From Theocolax elegans (Eukaryota; Arthropoda; Insecta; Hymenoptera; Cerocephalidae): 64,000 nt of DNA. A program made the position numbers and the translations under genes. Of this stretch, positions 44,262 to 53,618 are shown piece after piece. The notes under the pieces are model-generated. The model worked only from the letters and a program-made list of their open reading frames with translations, did no database searches and was not told the DNA's origin. Position 1 is the first letter of the stretch, and each line of letters starts with the position of its first letter. The DNA lies in contig CM047426.1 of assembly GCA_026168455.1 (NCBI GenBank), positions 49,831,229-49,895,228 on the forward strand, in the 5' to 3' direction.

Positions 44262-44840
44262 CTATTCATACTTTTGGTCTTTCTTCGTAAGACGTGTTAA
44301 AGGCTCCGCTATCGTAGCATAGTCGGGTATAAATCGTCTGTACCAAGATGCCATCCCGAGGAATCGTCTCAGCTGCTTGAGATTTCGGGGAGCCGGATAT
44401 TCTTGAATCGGCTCCGTCTTAGCTGGATCAGGTCTTATCCCATCGCGATTGACCCGCACACCCAAGTATCTCACTTCGGGTTGACAGAAAACACATTTTT
44501 CCCGGTTTACCGATAAACCGGCTTCAGTTAAACGAGTCAACACCTCCTTTAGCAACAGTTTGTGCTCTTCGAAGGTCTCCGTCACGACAATGATATCGTC
44601 GAGATAAGCATTCGGTTCGAGAGCAGGTCCAATCACCTGGTCTATCATACGTTGGAACGTCGCGCCAGCATTTGCCAACCCAAAGGGCATACGAGTAAAC
44701 TGGAACAAACCCATTCCAGGGACCGTAAATGCTATAATTGGGCGCGATTCCAGTTGCAGAGGTATTTGGTGATATGCGCAGTTCATATCTATCGTAGATA
44801 TATATCGGGCTCTTTTGAGTTTGCGGCAAAGGATACGCAT
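44262..44840 (-). CDS. pol: TE2 reverse transcriptase core
   Basis: This frame carries 'YISTIDMNCAYHQIPLQLES' (motif A Asp), 'MPFGLANAGATFQRMIDQVI', 'NAYLDDIIVVTETFEEHK' (catalytic YLDD), 'KCVFCQPEVRYLGVRVNRDG' and 'LRRFLGMASWYRRFIPDYA'. All active-site residues are intact. A short deletion at the junction with the upstream protease frame (about 44815-44830) breaks the protein. Confidence 0.85.
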   Translation of the reverse strand: MRILCRKLKRARYISTIDMNCAYHQIPLQLESRPIIAFTVPGMGLFQFTRMPFGLANAGATFQRMIDQVIGPALEPNAYLDDIIVVTETFEEHKLLLKEVLTRLTEAGLSVNREKCVFCQPEVRYLGVRVNRDGIRPDPAKTEPIQEYPAPRNLKQLRRFLGMASWYRRFIPDYATIAEPLTRLTKKDQKYE

Positions 44841-45816
44841 CAGGTTTGGTCAAAGCGTTGACCTTCCTGAAATCAATGCAAAAACGTCTTGCATTTTCGC
44901 CCTTCTTAGCCATCACCACTGGACTGGACCAACCGCTACTAGACGGTTCTATAACGCCTGTCTCAAGCATCTCTCGAACTTGTCGATGCATCTCCTCTCG
45001 AATCTTGTCCGAGACGGGATAATACCTTTGTTTGATCGGCCGCGCCGAACCGACGTCGATAACATGTTCAACATCGTATGATCGGCCGATCTTTGGCAAA
45101 GTACTGGACAGCACTTGATCCAGAAGTTCACGCAGTTGTCGGCGCTCATCTTCTGTCGCGTCGGCCACACCCGCTGACGACAGCGAAGCGTGTCCACTTT
45201 CAATACTTGCCACTTCCAGCTGTAATAATTGTGATGACCCTTTGAAGTATAAACAGTCGGAGTCTGGGTCTAGAACTGCTCGGAATGCTCGAATGAAATT
45301 CACTCCTAAATAGCATTCCGCATCCAAATTTGGCATAATTGCGACCCGTATATCTCGCGTGTCTTTACCGATGGTAAAAGGTAGCATAACATGTCCACAC
45401 AACTGGTGTGTGCTACCATCCGCAAGCTTAGCACTACCCGCTTGCTTATCGAGAATGGATCTGCCAAGAGCGGTTGCCAACTGCAAACCGTTCAAACCCA
45501 TGACCGTTGTTGATGCACCTGGATCAAACAACGCTCGGATCCGGAATCCACCGATATCGATTTGACACCACCAGCGCGTCTCATCTTCTGGACTATAAAC
45601 TCGCTGGTTTGGTTTCGGAGTAATTTTTAAAATTTTACTCGTGACCGGATCCGTCCTAACCTCTCTGGGGTCACTTATCGTCAGATCTTCTTGACGCATC
45701 TCTGCAGCTTGACTGCCTCGAGATTTGAGGATTACGACCGCTTCTCCGGGGACTCCCTCAACCTCGGGACCAGCGGCTGTCCCCTCTAGCCGCTTCCCCG
45801 TGCGGTTTTTGCACAA
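44841..45816 (-). CDS. pol: TE2 protease and N-terminal reverse transcriptase
   Basis: The protease has 'RALFDPGASTTVMGLNGL', with Asp-Pro-Gly in place of the usual Asp-Thr/Ser-Gly, a variant I know from some insect elements. 'LGVNFIRAFRAVLD' follows. The RT fingers begin 'RYYPVSDKIREEMHRQVREM', with 'SGWSSPVVMAKKG' and 'RRFCIDFRKVNALTKPDAYP'. The open frame runs on in a wrong frame to 44524 after the junction. It overlaps the zinc-motif frame by about 30 bp, consistent with a programmed or secondary frameshift between gag and pol. Confidence 0.8.
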
Positions 45817-46154
45817 TCAGGACACGTCCTAATTGTATAGCCCAATTTGCCACATATATTGCAAGCTACAGGCTTGGGGACAACCTCTTTACGCTTCTCC
45901 TTATCACCGGCATTCAACTTCTCGTCGTTTCTTGACGTATGGCCATTCGATGACTGTCGATCAGGACTCTTGCGATTACCCTTCCTCTGTCCCCATTTGA
46001 ACCGAGGAGGTGATCTGTGGGTCTTCTTGCTTTGAGAGACATCAACCTTGCCTCTCATCCCAGCTGTATGGCAACTCGTCTTAACGGATACTAGCGTCTC
46101 CTCGAGAATTTTCGTGAACCGTTCCAAAAGATTTGTTTGAGCCGGTTCACTCAT
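45786..46154 (-). CDS. gag: TE2 gag nucleocapsid-like part
   Basis: A 122-aa basic protein with a Lys/Arg/Ser-rich middle ends in 'CNICGKLGYTIRTCPDC'. This is the CxxCxxxGx5CPxC motif also seen in TE1, in the 28.3-kb fragment and in modified form in the extra ORF. It overlaps the capsid frame by 4 bp (46151-46154), in the ATGA fashion seen where one frame ends and the next starts. The likely role is binding element RNA. Confidence 0.7.
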   Translation of the reverse strand: MSEPAQTNLLERFTKILEETLVSVKTSCHTAGMRGKVDVSQSKKTHRSPPRFKWGQRKGNRKSPDRQSSNGHTSRNDEKLNAGDKEKRKEVVPKPVACNICGKLGYTIRTCPDCAKTARGSG

Positions 46155-46828
46155 TCCTTGGTTACGCTTGCTACCTTTGGTTTAGCGTTCGGCCGCTTCT
46201 TATTCCGCGACTTATATGCTAACTCAGGTAGCATCAAGTCTTCTTCTGCGGGAGGCGGCCGATATAACTTTTCTCGTTCGAGTGTTTGCTCGGCGTCCAA
46301 CGCCAATTGCAAAAAACTCTCGATCGACCGAGCTTCAACTCTCCTAAATAAACGTTGGAGTTGAGGTAGCATATTGCGGTACAGGTGATCTAACTGGCTC
46401 CGCTCATCCGGAATCGGCTTGAGCTTACGCATTATCGCAATCGAGCAGGTAATATAATCCCTTACCGGCTCATCTTCGCCTTGCGTGCGAGCGTTAGACT
46501 CCTCGATGAGCCGTTGTTGATAACTCTGGCCCATTCCGTACCACATCTTGGCGTATCTCACAAAATCTTGCCATGAGTGCCATCTATCCTTCACGTTCCG
46601 ATACCACGTAGCTGCGTTATCGGTGAGAAGTTCCGACAAGGACGGTAACACCTCGTCCTCGCTGAGGTTGGCGAGTATCCTACAATCTTCTACCTGCGCA
46701 AGAAATGCTTCAATACTCTGGCTTTTGTCTCCAGAGAATCGAACTCCCCACTTACGAACAATTGCACCGACATCGCGCACTGTCCCGGCCGATCTAGTTG
46801 TAGACTGGCCGGTTATGTTCGAGTCCAT
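46151..46828 (-). CDS. gag: TE2 gag capsid part
   Basis: This 225-aa frame carries a Ty3/gypsy capsid domain: 'WGVRFSGDKSQSIEAFLAQV', 'LTDNAATWYRNVKDRW', 'FVRYAKMWYGMGQSYQQRL' and 'RTQGEDEPVRDYITC'. It follows the N-terminal frame and precedes the nucleocapsid-like frame. All three gag frames lie in tandem, so gag is either broken into three or expressed through frameshifts. Confidence 0.85.
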   Translation of the reverse strand: MDSNITGQSTTRSAGTVRDVGAIVRKWGVRFSGDKSQSIEAFLAQVEDCRILANLSEDEVLPSLSELLTDNAATWYRNVKDRWHSWQDFVRYAKMWYGMGQSYQQRLIEESNARTQGEDEPVRDYITCSIAIMRKLKPIPDERSQLDHLYRNMLPQLQRLFRRVEARSIESFLQLALDAEQTLEREKLYRPPPAEEDLMLPELAYKSRNKKRPNAKPKVASVTKE

Positions 46829-46867
46829 CCGACTAGGGTAGGGAGAGCTAGAATATGGAGGCTGACC

Positions 46868-47647
46868 TTATCTCCATATCTCACCCCTCCCCAAAGCTCC
46901 TCTAGCAGGTGCTTGAGGCGCTTGATAACCATCGCACTTTGCCTGCACTTGTCGTGGTCCTTCGTCCGTCTCGTCCAGTGTGTGACACGTATACGTGTCC
47001 TGGAATCGAACATGTTGGTTCGGCTCTCTATTTCTGTTGGTGTTCGTTCTCTGCGTACTATCGCGGGCGCAGAAGTCCATTTTCAGAGCACTCACTTGAT
47101 CCTCCAAATCTTTTATCCGTGCTGTCATGACGGCCTGTTGCTTCAACTGCAACGTCAACATCGCAGCAAATGTTTCTGGTATCTCAAACTGTGCTCCGCC
47201 TGTAGACACTAGCGTGATCCACTCCTCTTTGTTAGCTTCATGGCTGGAGACCTCGGATTGTTGATCCTCAGTATGCTGATCTACCTCAGCATCTACGTCT
47301 ATCTCTTGCCTTTCAATGTCTGGAACGTCCAGCGCAAGAGTCTGTTGTAAAACTTCTACAACATTTGGATCAGAATCCGGATCAGGTAATGCCGGATTCT
47401 GGGCGAACATAGCCTCGAACCAATCCGACCTCCGCCTATTTCGCCTTTCGCGATCTGCCAACAGATTTGTTTCTTCAGCGAAATCCTGAGCCGTATAATT
47501 TCCCATTAACCACCGTTGGAGACGCTCGGCTCTCTTATAATTTGGGCCGTCAACCCGCATCTCCAACGACTCGAGGTGAGCTTTGATCTGTTCACCGGAT
47601 TGAGTATCAATCCAGTTGTCAATCTGGTTAGTCATCGATTCTGCCAT
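46868..47647 (-). CDS. TE2 N-terminal gag-region ORF
   Basis: A 259-aa frame starts 'MAESMTNQIDNWIDTQSGEQ'. Residues 20-60 are helical ('AHLESLEMRVDGPNYKRAER', 'LQRWLMGNYTAQDF') and may correspond to a SAP-like or matrix-like start, as in TE1. A long acidic region and a coiled-coil-like segment ('AMLTLQLKQQAVMTARIKDL') follow. No knuckle is present. Its stop lies about 40 bp before the capsid frame. The role is unknown, and by position it is the gag matrix part. Confidence 0.65.
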   Translation of the reverse strand: MAESMTNQIDNWIDTQSGEQIKAHLESLEMRVDGPNYKRAERLQRWLMGNYTAQDFAEETNLLADRERRNRRRSDWFEAMFAQNPALPDPDSDPNVVEVLQQTLALDVPDIERQEIDVDAEVDQHTEDQQSEVSSHEANKEEWITLVSTGGAQFEIPETFAAMLTLQLKQQAVMTARIKDLEDQVSALKMDFCARDSTQRTNTNRNREPNQHVRFQDTYTCHTLDETDEGPRQVQAKCDGYQAPQAPARGALGRGEIWR

Positions 47648-48689
47648 ATTATCTTAAACTACCGCCGATTTCTTAACAAAAAAAAATAAACAAAAATCGC
47701 TTCCGCAGGTACTTGTGCAAGGTTCGGTTATTCAACACTAGGTGGCGTTAAACTACTAAATTATTGGGCCACTGTGTTGAAGATTGTGATCTTTTCCCTT
47801 TTAAATAAACACCTTACGCTCACCAATTTGAAACTTGCTTGTAAAAAAAATTTTTATAATTTTGACAACTATTTAACAAAATAAATTAAATTTCACCTTC
47901 AATTTAAATTTGTTATACGCGTTTCAGTCTAATTTATTTTAAAATATTGTACCCGATTTACAACAAAACCAAAAAAAAATTTTGTACAACAAATAAATCA
48001 AACGAAATAATAAACAAATAAAAAAAATTTTTAATCCGATAAAATGAGGAAGAAAACGGATTATCCTCGGCTCTCGGTCACCAGCGCACGCAAATATACT
48101 TAAAATTAAATAAATTCGTCAACAAATTAATAAATAAATTAATAAATGATCAACAAATAAATTAATAAATAAATATATTCCTACCTAACTATATAGAATA
48201 TCTAACGCAGTGACCTCTTACAATCGCGTGTTACATAAAAAAAATTAAATACAATTTTTGTTATGACGCGAGAGCCGATACGCATACGCATACGCCGATA
48301 GTCAAAATTATAATTTAAGCAAATTTCAAAACTCACACCCTTGCACAGGTATTGATAATTTGTACTAAGTCGCAAAAATTACTTTCGCTAATTTTCCGAC
48401 TAACCTATACGGAATCAGGGACACGTGTTATTAAATCGCGGACCTCAAACCATTCTATCTCATATAAATAAATAAATCTGAAATTATTATAATTTACGTG
48501 TGTCAACAATTATCAAAAAGAAATTCTATTACTGTCGACTTCGGATTTCTTCCTGATGAAAAACAAAAATAAAACGAAGAAAATCCGATAAAGTTATCTA
48601 AATTATTGTCAAACTAAATAATTTATTAATTGAAATTAATTGAAATTAAAATCAACCGAGCATATGTTTCAACAATTCAATTCCGGTCC
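47648..48689 (-). promoter_or_regulatory. TE2 leader and unmatched LTR/U5 region
   Basis: This AT-rich DNA separates the gag start from the part of the right LTR that matches the left LTR. On the minus strand 'cttcaacacag' is followed by TGGCCCAATAATT (about 47764-47776), a possible primer-binding site. If so, the right LTR would be about 1.67 kb, much longer than the left one. Confidence 0.4.
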
Positions 48690-49444
48690 CTTCTTTCCTA
48701 AAATGGACCGCGGAAAGAAAATTAATCGTGAGTCCGCGAGAATTCGTATATTAAAATACGACTCAAAGGAAAACGAAGGAACAACTATATACGCCGGTTA
48801 GAAAAATATAAATCAACACGATTTGAAAATAGGTTAACGATTATCAGATTTATTGAGATAAAAACAAATGATTAAATTCAATAACATTTATTATTATGTT
48901 CGAGGTCTTTATACGCACGAAGGTTGAGTCGAAAACATCGACTCAACACGAGAGGGGAAAGGGATACGCGAACTAACTAACTTAAAAATATTCGAACGAT
49001 CGCGTTGAATAAAACATACAATAATTATCCGCGCGAAAGTGGTACCACTTACTTTTATTTCTTTCTTCGGTTCACGAATACAGAAGAACGAAGTGCTTCC
49101 TCTCGCTTACTATCCTTTTCCTATTGGATTGGAAATGTCGGTGGGAGTATCCCTCGACCACAGATCAATCCGTCTCGTGCGTACGTATCACAAACTGCAC
49201 ACAAAATATGCACCGGAAAACACTACCCGAGTATCACGGTCAAGTCTATCGGTGCGTCTTTACACGTGTTTTCGCGATCTCTCTAAACTCGGTAGTCTTG
49301 CGCGCGCGACTCTCTCTCGAATTCTGACTATCATTGCGCGGGTATCAGCCGTTCGCGCCGTTGGCTATGCCTATATCTATATATAGCGCTCGTGTCTACC
49401 TACCTAATTCGTATAATGGTGAGTGAATATCACTTACCATTACA
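48690..49444 (-). repeat. TE2 5' LTR, matching part
   Basis: This aligns with 40530-41044 of the 3' LTR, with an additional block of about 230 bp (about 48940-49188). The outer end '...cttaccattaca' and the AAAC duplication define the element border. The region 'ctatatctatatatagcgc' near 49370-49390 contains a TATA-like word and lies on the U3 side. Confidence 0.8.
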
Positions 49445-50400
49445 AAACCTATCAAAAAAGAAATTTATAAAGATCAAAGGAATGGTCCATTGTCTATATT
49501 GTTAATATCAAATATCACCATCAGTCTACTGCAAAAATTAGAGTACATGTAATAATTGTTAATTTTTTGATGATTAACCAAAAAATCGAAAATACTTAAA
49601 ACAATTTCTGACAAATGACAATTTGGAGATTTTATAAGGGTTTGTTTTTTGTTGAAGTTTTACAAGAGAAGATTTTTTTTAAATAACGATGAAACAAAAG
49701 TTTTAATTTCTTCTTCATAAATGTATAATATTATCTCAGTTAGCTTAATGTTTCATTTTTTTGGAAAATTGTACTAAGGGAGAAATTATACAATTAAGTT
49801 AATAAAAGTATACACTGTATGTATTTGAGAAATAATGAATTTATATTTTATTATTGTGTTTACAATCAAATATTTTTTTTAATAATTCACAGTCACAGTT
49901 TATACATTAATAAAATTTCTATATTATTAGAACATAGAATAAATTAAATCGCATTTATAGTTTTCCTTATATTTTAAAACTTTGTTCTAATTTTTCAGAA
50001 ATATATGTATAGGTAATTGGTATAAAACAGTACGAAAATAGCATTTATATAATAGCTTATGAGCATTTCTTTTCAACATTTCACTTTTACATCACATTTT
50101 GCCTTATAATACGGCTTGGCATACATGTTGTATTTTTCAATCTTGCATTTAATTTGTTATCTTTATTTTATCTGTTATTTAATTTATTATTATTTTTGAT
50201 TCGTAAATAGTTATGTGATCTGAAGATTTTATAAGATTACCAATTTTGTACTTTTTTATTGGCAAGATTTTAAAATAAATTATAAGCAATATTGTTAACA
50301 TATTTCAAAATTTCAAGTTTTGCCTGACTGCTATATCTGAAAGAAATAATATGTTATATTTATAAATAATCATATACGATAACATATATTTAACCATTAC
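49445..50400. other. AT-rich DNA downstream of the DNALI1-like gene
   Basis: I see no gene. At 50338-50341 a minus-strand acceptor 'tttctttcag' could start a last exon. In the phase left by the preceding exon it gives one codon and a TAG, so the C-terminus of the gene is unresolved. Confidence 0.4.
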
Positions 50401-50598
50401 CTTTAACTGTTGATTTGTTTTTTTTTTAAATTGAAGTTCCTCCATATGCTTTTTCTCTTCTGCTTCTCTTAATTCTGTAGCTCTTTGTTCAGCTTGATCA
50501 AATTTTTGTCTTAGCTCTGCTATGAGATTCTCAAGTTCACATTTTTGTAATCGAAGCTCATCGGCAGCTGCTAGTAGGTCTTCTTTACCTTGTTCAGC
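50401..50598 (-). CDS. DNALI1: DNALI1-like axonemal dynein light chain, exon coding the C-terminal coiled coil
   Basis: A 198-bp exon of 66 codons in phase 0 at both ends has acceptor 'attttatag' and donor 'aaag|gtaatg'. It begins 'AEQGKEDLLAAADELRLQKC' and ends 'EEKKHMEELQFKKKTNQQLK'. The AEQGK start and the '(E)EKKH.EE.QF.K.TNQQLK' end match axonemal inner-arm dynein light chain p28/DNALI1. That protein is a coiled-coil subunit of single-headed inner dynein arms in motile cilia and sperm flagella. In insects expression would be mainly in testis and chordotonal neurons. The usual terminal 10-12 residues are missing here. Confidence 0.88.
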
Positions 50599-50770
50599 CT
50601 ATAAAATAATAATATATTTTTATATGTATGTATGGTATGAATAGAATATAAATAATAGATAGACTTAAAATAATTGAATTGTAATTTAAATATGCATTAT
50701 ATCCTTGTTACCTGTAAAGCTTTACTCATTCCAAAGGCTATACTACTTTGATATAGAGTTTGGTAAGTAG

Positions 50771-51060
50771 TTTTTTTAAATTGAAGTTCCTCCATATGCT
50801 TTTCTCTTCTGCTTCTCTTAATTCTGTAGCTCTTTGTTCAGCTTGATCAATTTTTGTCTTAGCTCTGCTATGAGATTCTCAAGTTCACATTTTTGTAATC
50901 GAAGCTCATCGGCAGCTGCTAGTAGGTCTTCTTTACCTTGTTTCAGCCTATAAAATAATAATATATTTTTATATGTATGTATGGTATGAATAGAATATAA
51001 ATAATAGATAGACTTAAAATAATTGAATTGTAATTTAAATATGCATTATATCCTTGTTAC
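50771..51060 (-). pseudogene. duplicated, frameshifted copy of the preceding exon and intron
   Basis: 50771-51119 repeats 50421-50770 head to tail. The exon copy (about 50777-50948) differs by one base lost in a T-run, one lost in an A-run and one gained in the acceptor-side GTT/GTTT run, so it cannot be read in frame. The intron part is identical. The truncated exon copy joins a truncated copy of the upstream exon at 50712-50770. Confidence 0.85.
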
Positions 51061-51206
51061 CTGTAAAGCTTTACTCATTCCAAAGGCTATACTACTTTGA
51101 TATAGAGTTTGGTAAGTAGCTATTGTCATTTGAATTTCATCCCTTACTCTAAGCAAGACAAGTCCTCGCTTTGCGCAATTAATTGTAACTTGTCTTATGA
51201 TTTCGT
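51061..51206 (-). CDS. DNALI1: DNALI1-like gene, central exon
   Basis: A 146-bp exon enters with two bases of a split codon and leaves in phase 0 with donor 'acag|gtaac'. It encodes 'DEIIRQVTINCAKRGLVLLR', 'VRDEIQMTIATYQTLYQSSI' and 'AFGMSKALQ'. This is the most conserved part of DNALI1/p28, where the recalled family pattern is 'DELIR.VTINCAERGLLLLR' followed by 'VRDE..MTI.AYQTLYESS.AFGM'. The join to the small upstream exon rebuilds the Asp codon. Confidence 0.92.
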
Positions 51207-51277
51207 CTCTAAATGAAATGAATAATTTCAATTAAATTTGATTTTACTTTAATTTTAGCAATAAAATTAAATCTTAC

Positions 51278-51299
51278 CAAAACACTGAATGTAAATTCT
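51278..51299 (-). CDS. DNALI1: DNALI1-like gene, 22-bp micro-exon
   Basis: Acceptor 'tctattag' and donor 'tttg|gtaag' bracket seven codons and one base, giving 'RIYIQCF' and the first base of the Asp codon of the next exon. The family has 'RRELYSQCFDE' at this place, so the match in residues and in phase (0 in, 1 out) supports a real micro-exon despite its size. Confidence 0.75.
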
Positions 51300-51706
51300 C
51301 TAATAGAAATACATTTGAAAATAATTATTATTGAAAAATATGTAAAGACGCTATACATTAAAAAAAAATTTCTAGAAGATAACAAATGTATTACATACAG
51401 ACTTTATGCTTTTAGTTTATTATCCATGAAAAATGCAAATAGAAAGACATCTTTTTCAATTTCAGATGGTATAAAAATCTACAATGCTTACTTATCTTTA
51501 AATTCAATATATACAATGTTAATTAAGGTTAAACTTTTTTTGAAGATACAATAAGATACATACAAAGCTAAATACCAAAGATACATAAAACATTGATATG
51601 CGAATGCTAATAATATAAAAAATTGTTTTATTAACTATTCATTGAAATATTGTTTAAATTGAGTAAAAACTATAAAACAAAAAAAATATAGGATAAAGTT
51701 ACTTAC

Positions 51707-52165
51707 TTTATTGAATTGTTTATGTTTATATCTGTACTCTTTATAAATTTGATGATGTGCATCAGTCTTTGTAGATTTCTTCGACATCAGCTGCTCGATC
51801 TCATGCCTGAATTGTTTACCAATTTAATAGGAACTGGCTTAAGTTCTTTTCTGGTATAATTATCAATAAACGATCTCGTTTTTTTGGATGGCTTCTTTTG
51901 TGTAGCTATTAACTCACTGATGTAAGCGAACTTTTCGTTTGTTATTACATGATAAACACAAAGTTCATTTTCTTGATTAAGCCGAAATTTTGAGAGATCG
52001 GGAGAATTGACCAGAACCAGAAAAAATTCTCGAATCTCGACCGTCTCGGGTAACCAAATTCTTCTTTATACAAACGGTTTAACATTCCTATAGCCACATC
52101 TGAACTGTTTTTCGCGATTAATTTGTAATGTTTCGTCTCGCCTCGGATATCGTTTGCTCGGACAT
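51707..52165 (-). CDS. DNALI1-like gene, unusual N-terminal exon with indels
   Basis: The 3' end 'caattcaataaa|gtaagt' is a strong donor in phase 0, fitting the micro-exon. Upstream, coding-like blocks are 'MSEQTISEARRNIT' (ATG at 52163-52165), 'SSDVAIGMLNRLYKEEFGYP', 'SKFRLNQENELCVYHVITNE', 'KFAYISELIATQKKPSKKTR' and 'FRHEIEQLMSKKSTKTD'. Three changes of frame (about 52117, 52050 and 51815) each sit at an A-run or C-run, and each would be cured by one more base of the run. The usual DNALI1 N-terminus ('LPPREW', 'RQARETGICPVR') is not seen. It is therefore either a divergent start, a fusion, or a neighbouring gene read into this one. Confidence 0.55.
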
Positions 52166-52836
52166 AATTTGTATATACATACAGGGTAGAAGTAAATAAC
52201 CAAACAAAATGTGTGACAGCTAAGAATAGCAGTAGCTTCCTCTTGCTGCCACGTCTCAACTTTTGCCTGCCAATCGGTGGGACCTCTGTACGCGCTCTCT
52301 CACGGGCTGGAAAGCATTGTTTCTCTTTCTATCTCATGCCTTTCCTATACTATCTCTATCTCATTTTGTTTGAAGTTGACTATATATATCAAAAGGGAGA
52401 AGACGAAAATTGAGGAAAGGAAATCAGCAAGCAATATCTTTGGCATTGATTTTCTTGATTGTGCGTAAATGAATTCGTGTAAAACTTGTTGTACAGTAAT
52501 GATTAATAAATAAGGAACGTTATGCGTGGCCAATAGCACAAATACATAATGTAATAATGCAGCGGTTAGAAAAGTAAACATCTGAAGGGCTAGTTAGCTG
52601 TATATAATGGTTCTCGCTCCTATACTTGCGTCAGGCTCTATCGAGCCTTTGATAACGGTAACTCAATGTAGAGGGGGTAAATTCTAATCTGATTGGTGAA
52701 AATGATATATTTTATAGAAGTGGGGATATATTAAATGTATTAAATAAAATAAAATAAGAATTAAGATTGTAATTACGTTTTTTATTTCGGTATGATGTGC
52801 TTCTTTTTACAATTATTCAGATTTTAACATTCGTGT
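52166..52836. other. intergenic DNA between the DNALI1-like gene and the Polinton
   Basis: A hairpin 'ggctctatcgagcc' (52632-52645) is the only structure noticed. The left end of the Polinton should lie here or further left, but its terminal inverted repeat cannot be identified because the partner end is outside the window. Short ORFs here have no visible relatives. Confidence 0.4.
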
Positions 52837-53618
52837 TTACAAGTTATGAAGTACAGTAGGTATACTTATCGCACTTATTTCAGACAAAATTAAGTTTAGC
52901 AAATTATTATCCATATCAAACATGCGTTCAATTACGTAAATTTTTACATCACTGTCATAAAGTGTAAAATATTTATAAATTCTTTCACTTTTACATAACA
53001 TTTTTAAATCAGTCTCACTGTCCTTTTCAATAACCCTTTTAAAATATTCAATTATGTATTCCATCATTTTATTAACATTATCACAGTATTTTGTAAGTTG
53101 ATCGAGTCTCTGTTGTATGCAAGGAGTCACCAATTTTAATCCGTCAAATGTTACTTTCTGCATGTAAGTACTTGGTACATGAACTGATTTTCTTCGTTTG
53201 TTCTGACTTTCTTCCCATAGTTGGGATTCCAATTCCTCATCGTTACTTTCTTCCTCATGCATATAGATTTTAATTTAAGCGAGGATTGATACAGTATTTT
53301 ATGAGAACTTATTTCAATAAAGTTTGATTCACTAAACTGTTTAAATCTGTAACATTCTTGAAGGTACGAATCAATCTCATCAAACTTGTTTGTGAATTCA
53401 GTCCACGAATTCAAATCAAATTTAACGTGGTAAGTGGGGTATGAAATGAAGAGTTTTATAATTGGAGAATAACGGCCGTTTGAGTTTTCCAATCCAATTG
53501 AAATACGTTTTGAATGAGATTTATTTAAATTGTATGACGTTGCCAAGAGTAAGTTCCCGCATAAACCACAAACTGTTTTTTCCGTCAATAGACAAGGTTC
53601 TTCCGTTTGAGTAGCCAT
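52837..53618 (-). pseudogene. orphan ORF beside the Polinton, possible accessory gene
   Basis: Two overlapping frames read as one protein of about 250 residues, with a one-base shift near 53265. The N-terminus has a zinc-ribbon-like pair 'CGLCGNLL' after 'MATQTEEPC'. Then come 'RISIGLENSNGRYSPIIKLF' and 'FDLNSWTEFTNKFDEIDSYL', an acidic and basic middle, and a helical end. The 'F.L..W..F...' pattern recalls small accessory ORFs I associate with insect Polintons. No enzyme motif is visible. Orientation and base use agree with the Polinton genes. The function is unknown. Confidence 0.45.

Larger units (their letters stand above)
40282..49444 (-). mobile_element. near-complete Ty3/gypsy element (TE2) with TSD AAAC
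   Basis: The element is bounded by TGTAAC... at 40282 and ...ATTACA at 49444, with AAAC directly outside at 40278-40281 and 49445-49448. On the minus strand it has the 5' LTR, a leader, a three-frame gag region, pol (PR-RT-RH-IN) and one further ORF before the polypurine tract and 3' LTR. The frames are interrupted at several points. Confidence 0.88.

Noticed and set aside
42255..47212. Plus-strand ORFs across the TE2 gag-pol region
   Set aside because: They are antisense shadows of well-supported pol and gag frames.
52345..52581. 78-aa hydrophobic ORF upstream of the DNALI1-like gene
   Set aside because: No signal of selection, homology or splice context could be seen in AT-rich intergenic DNA.
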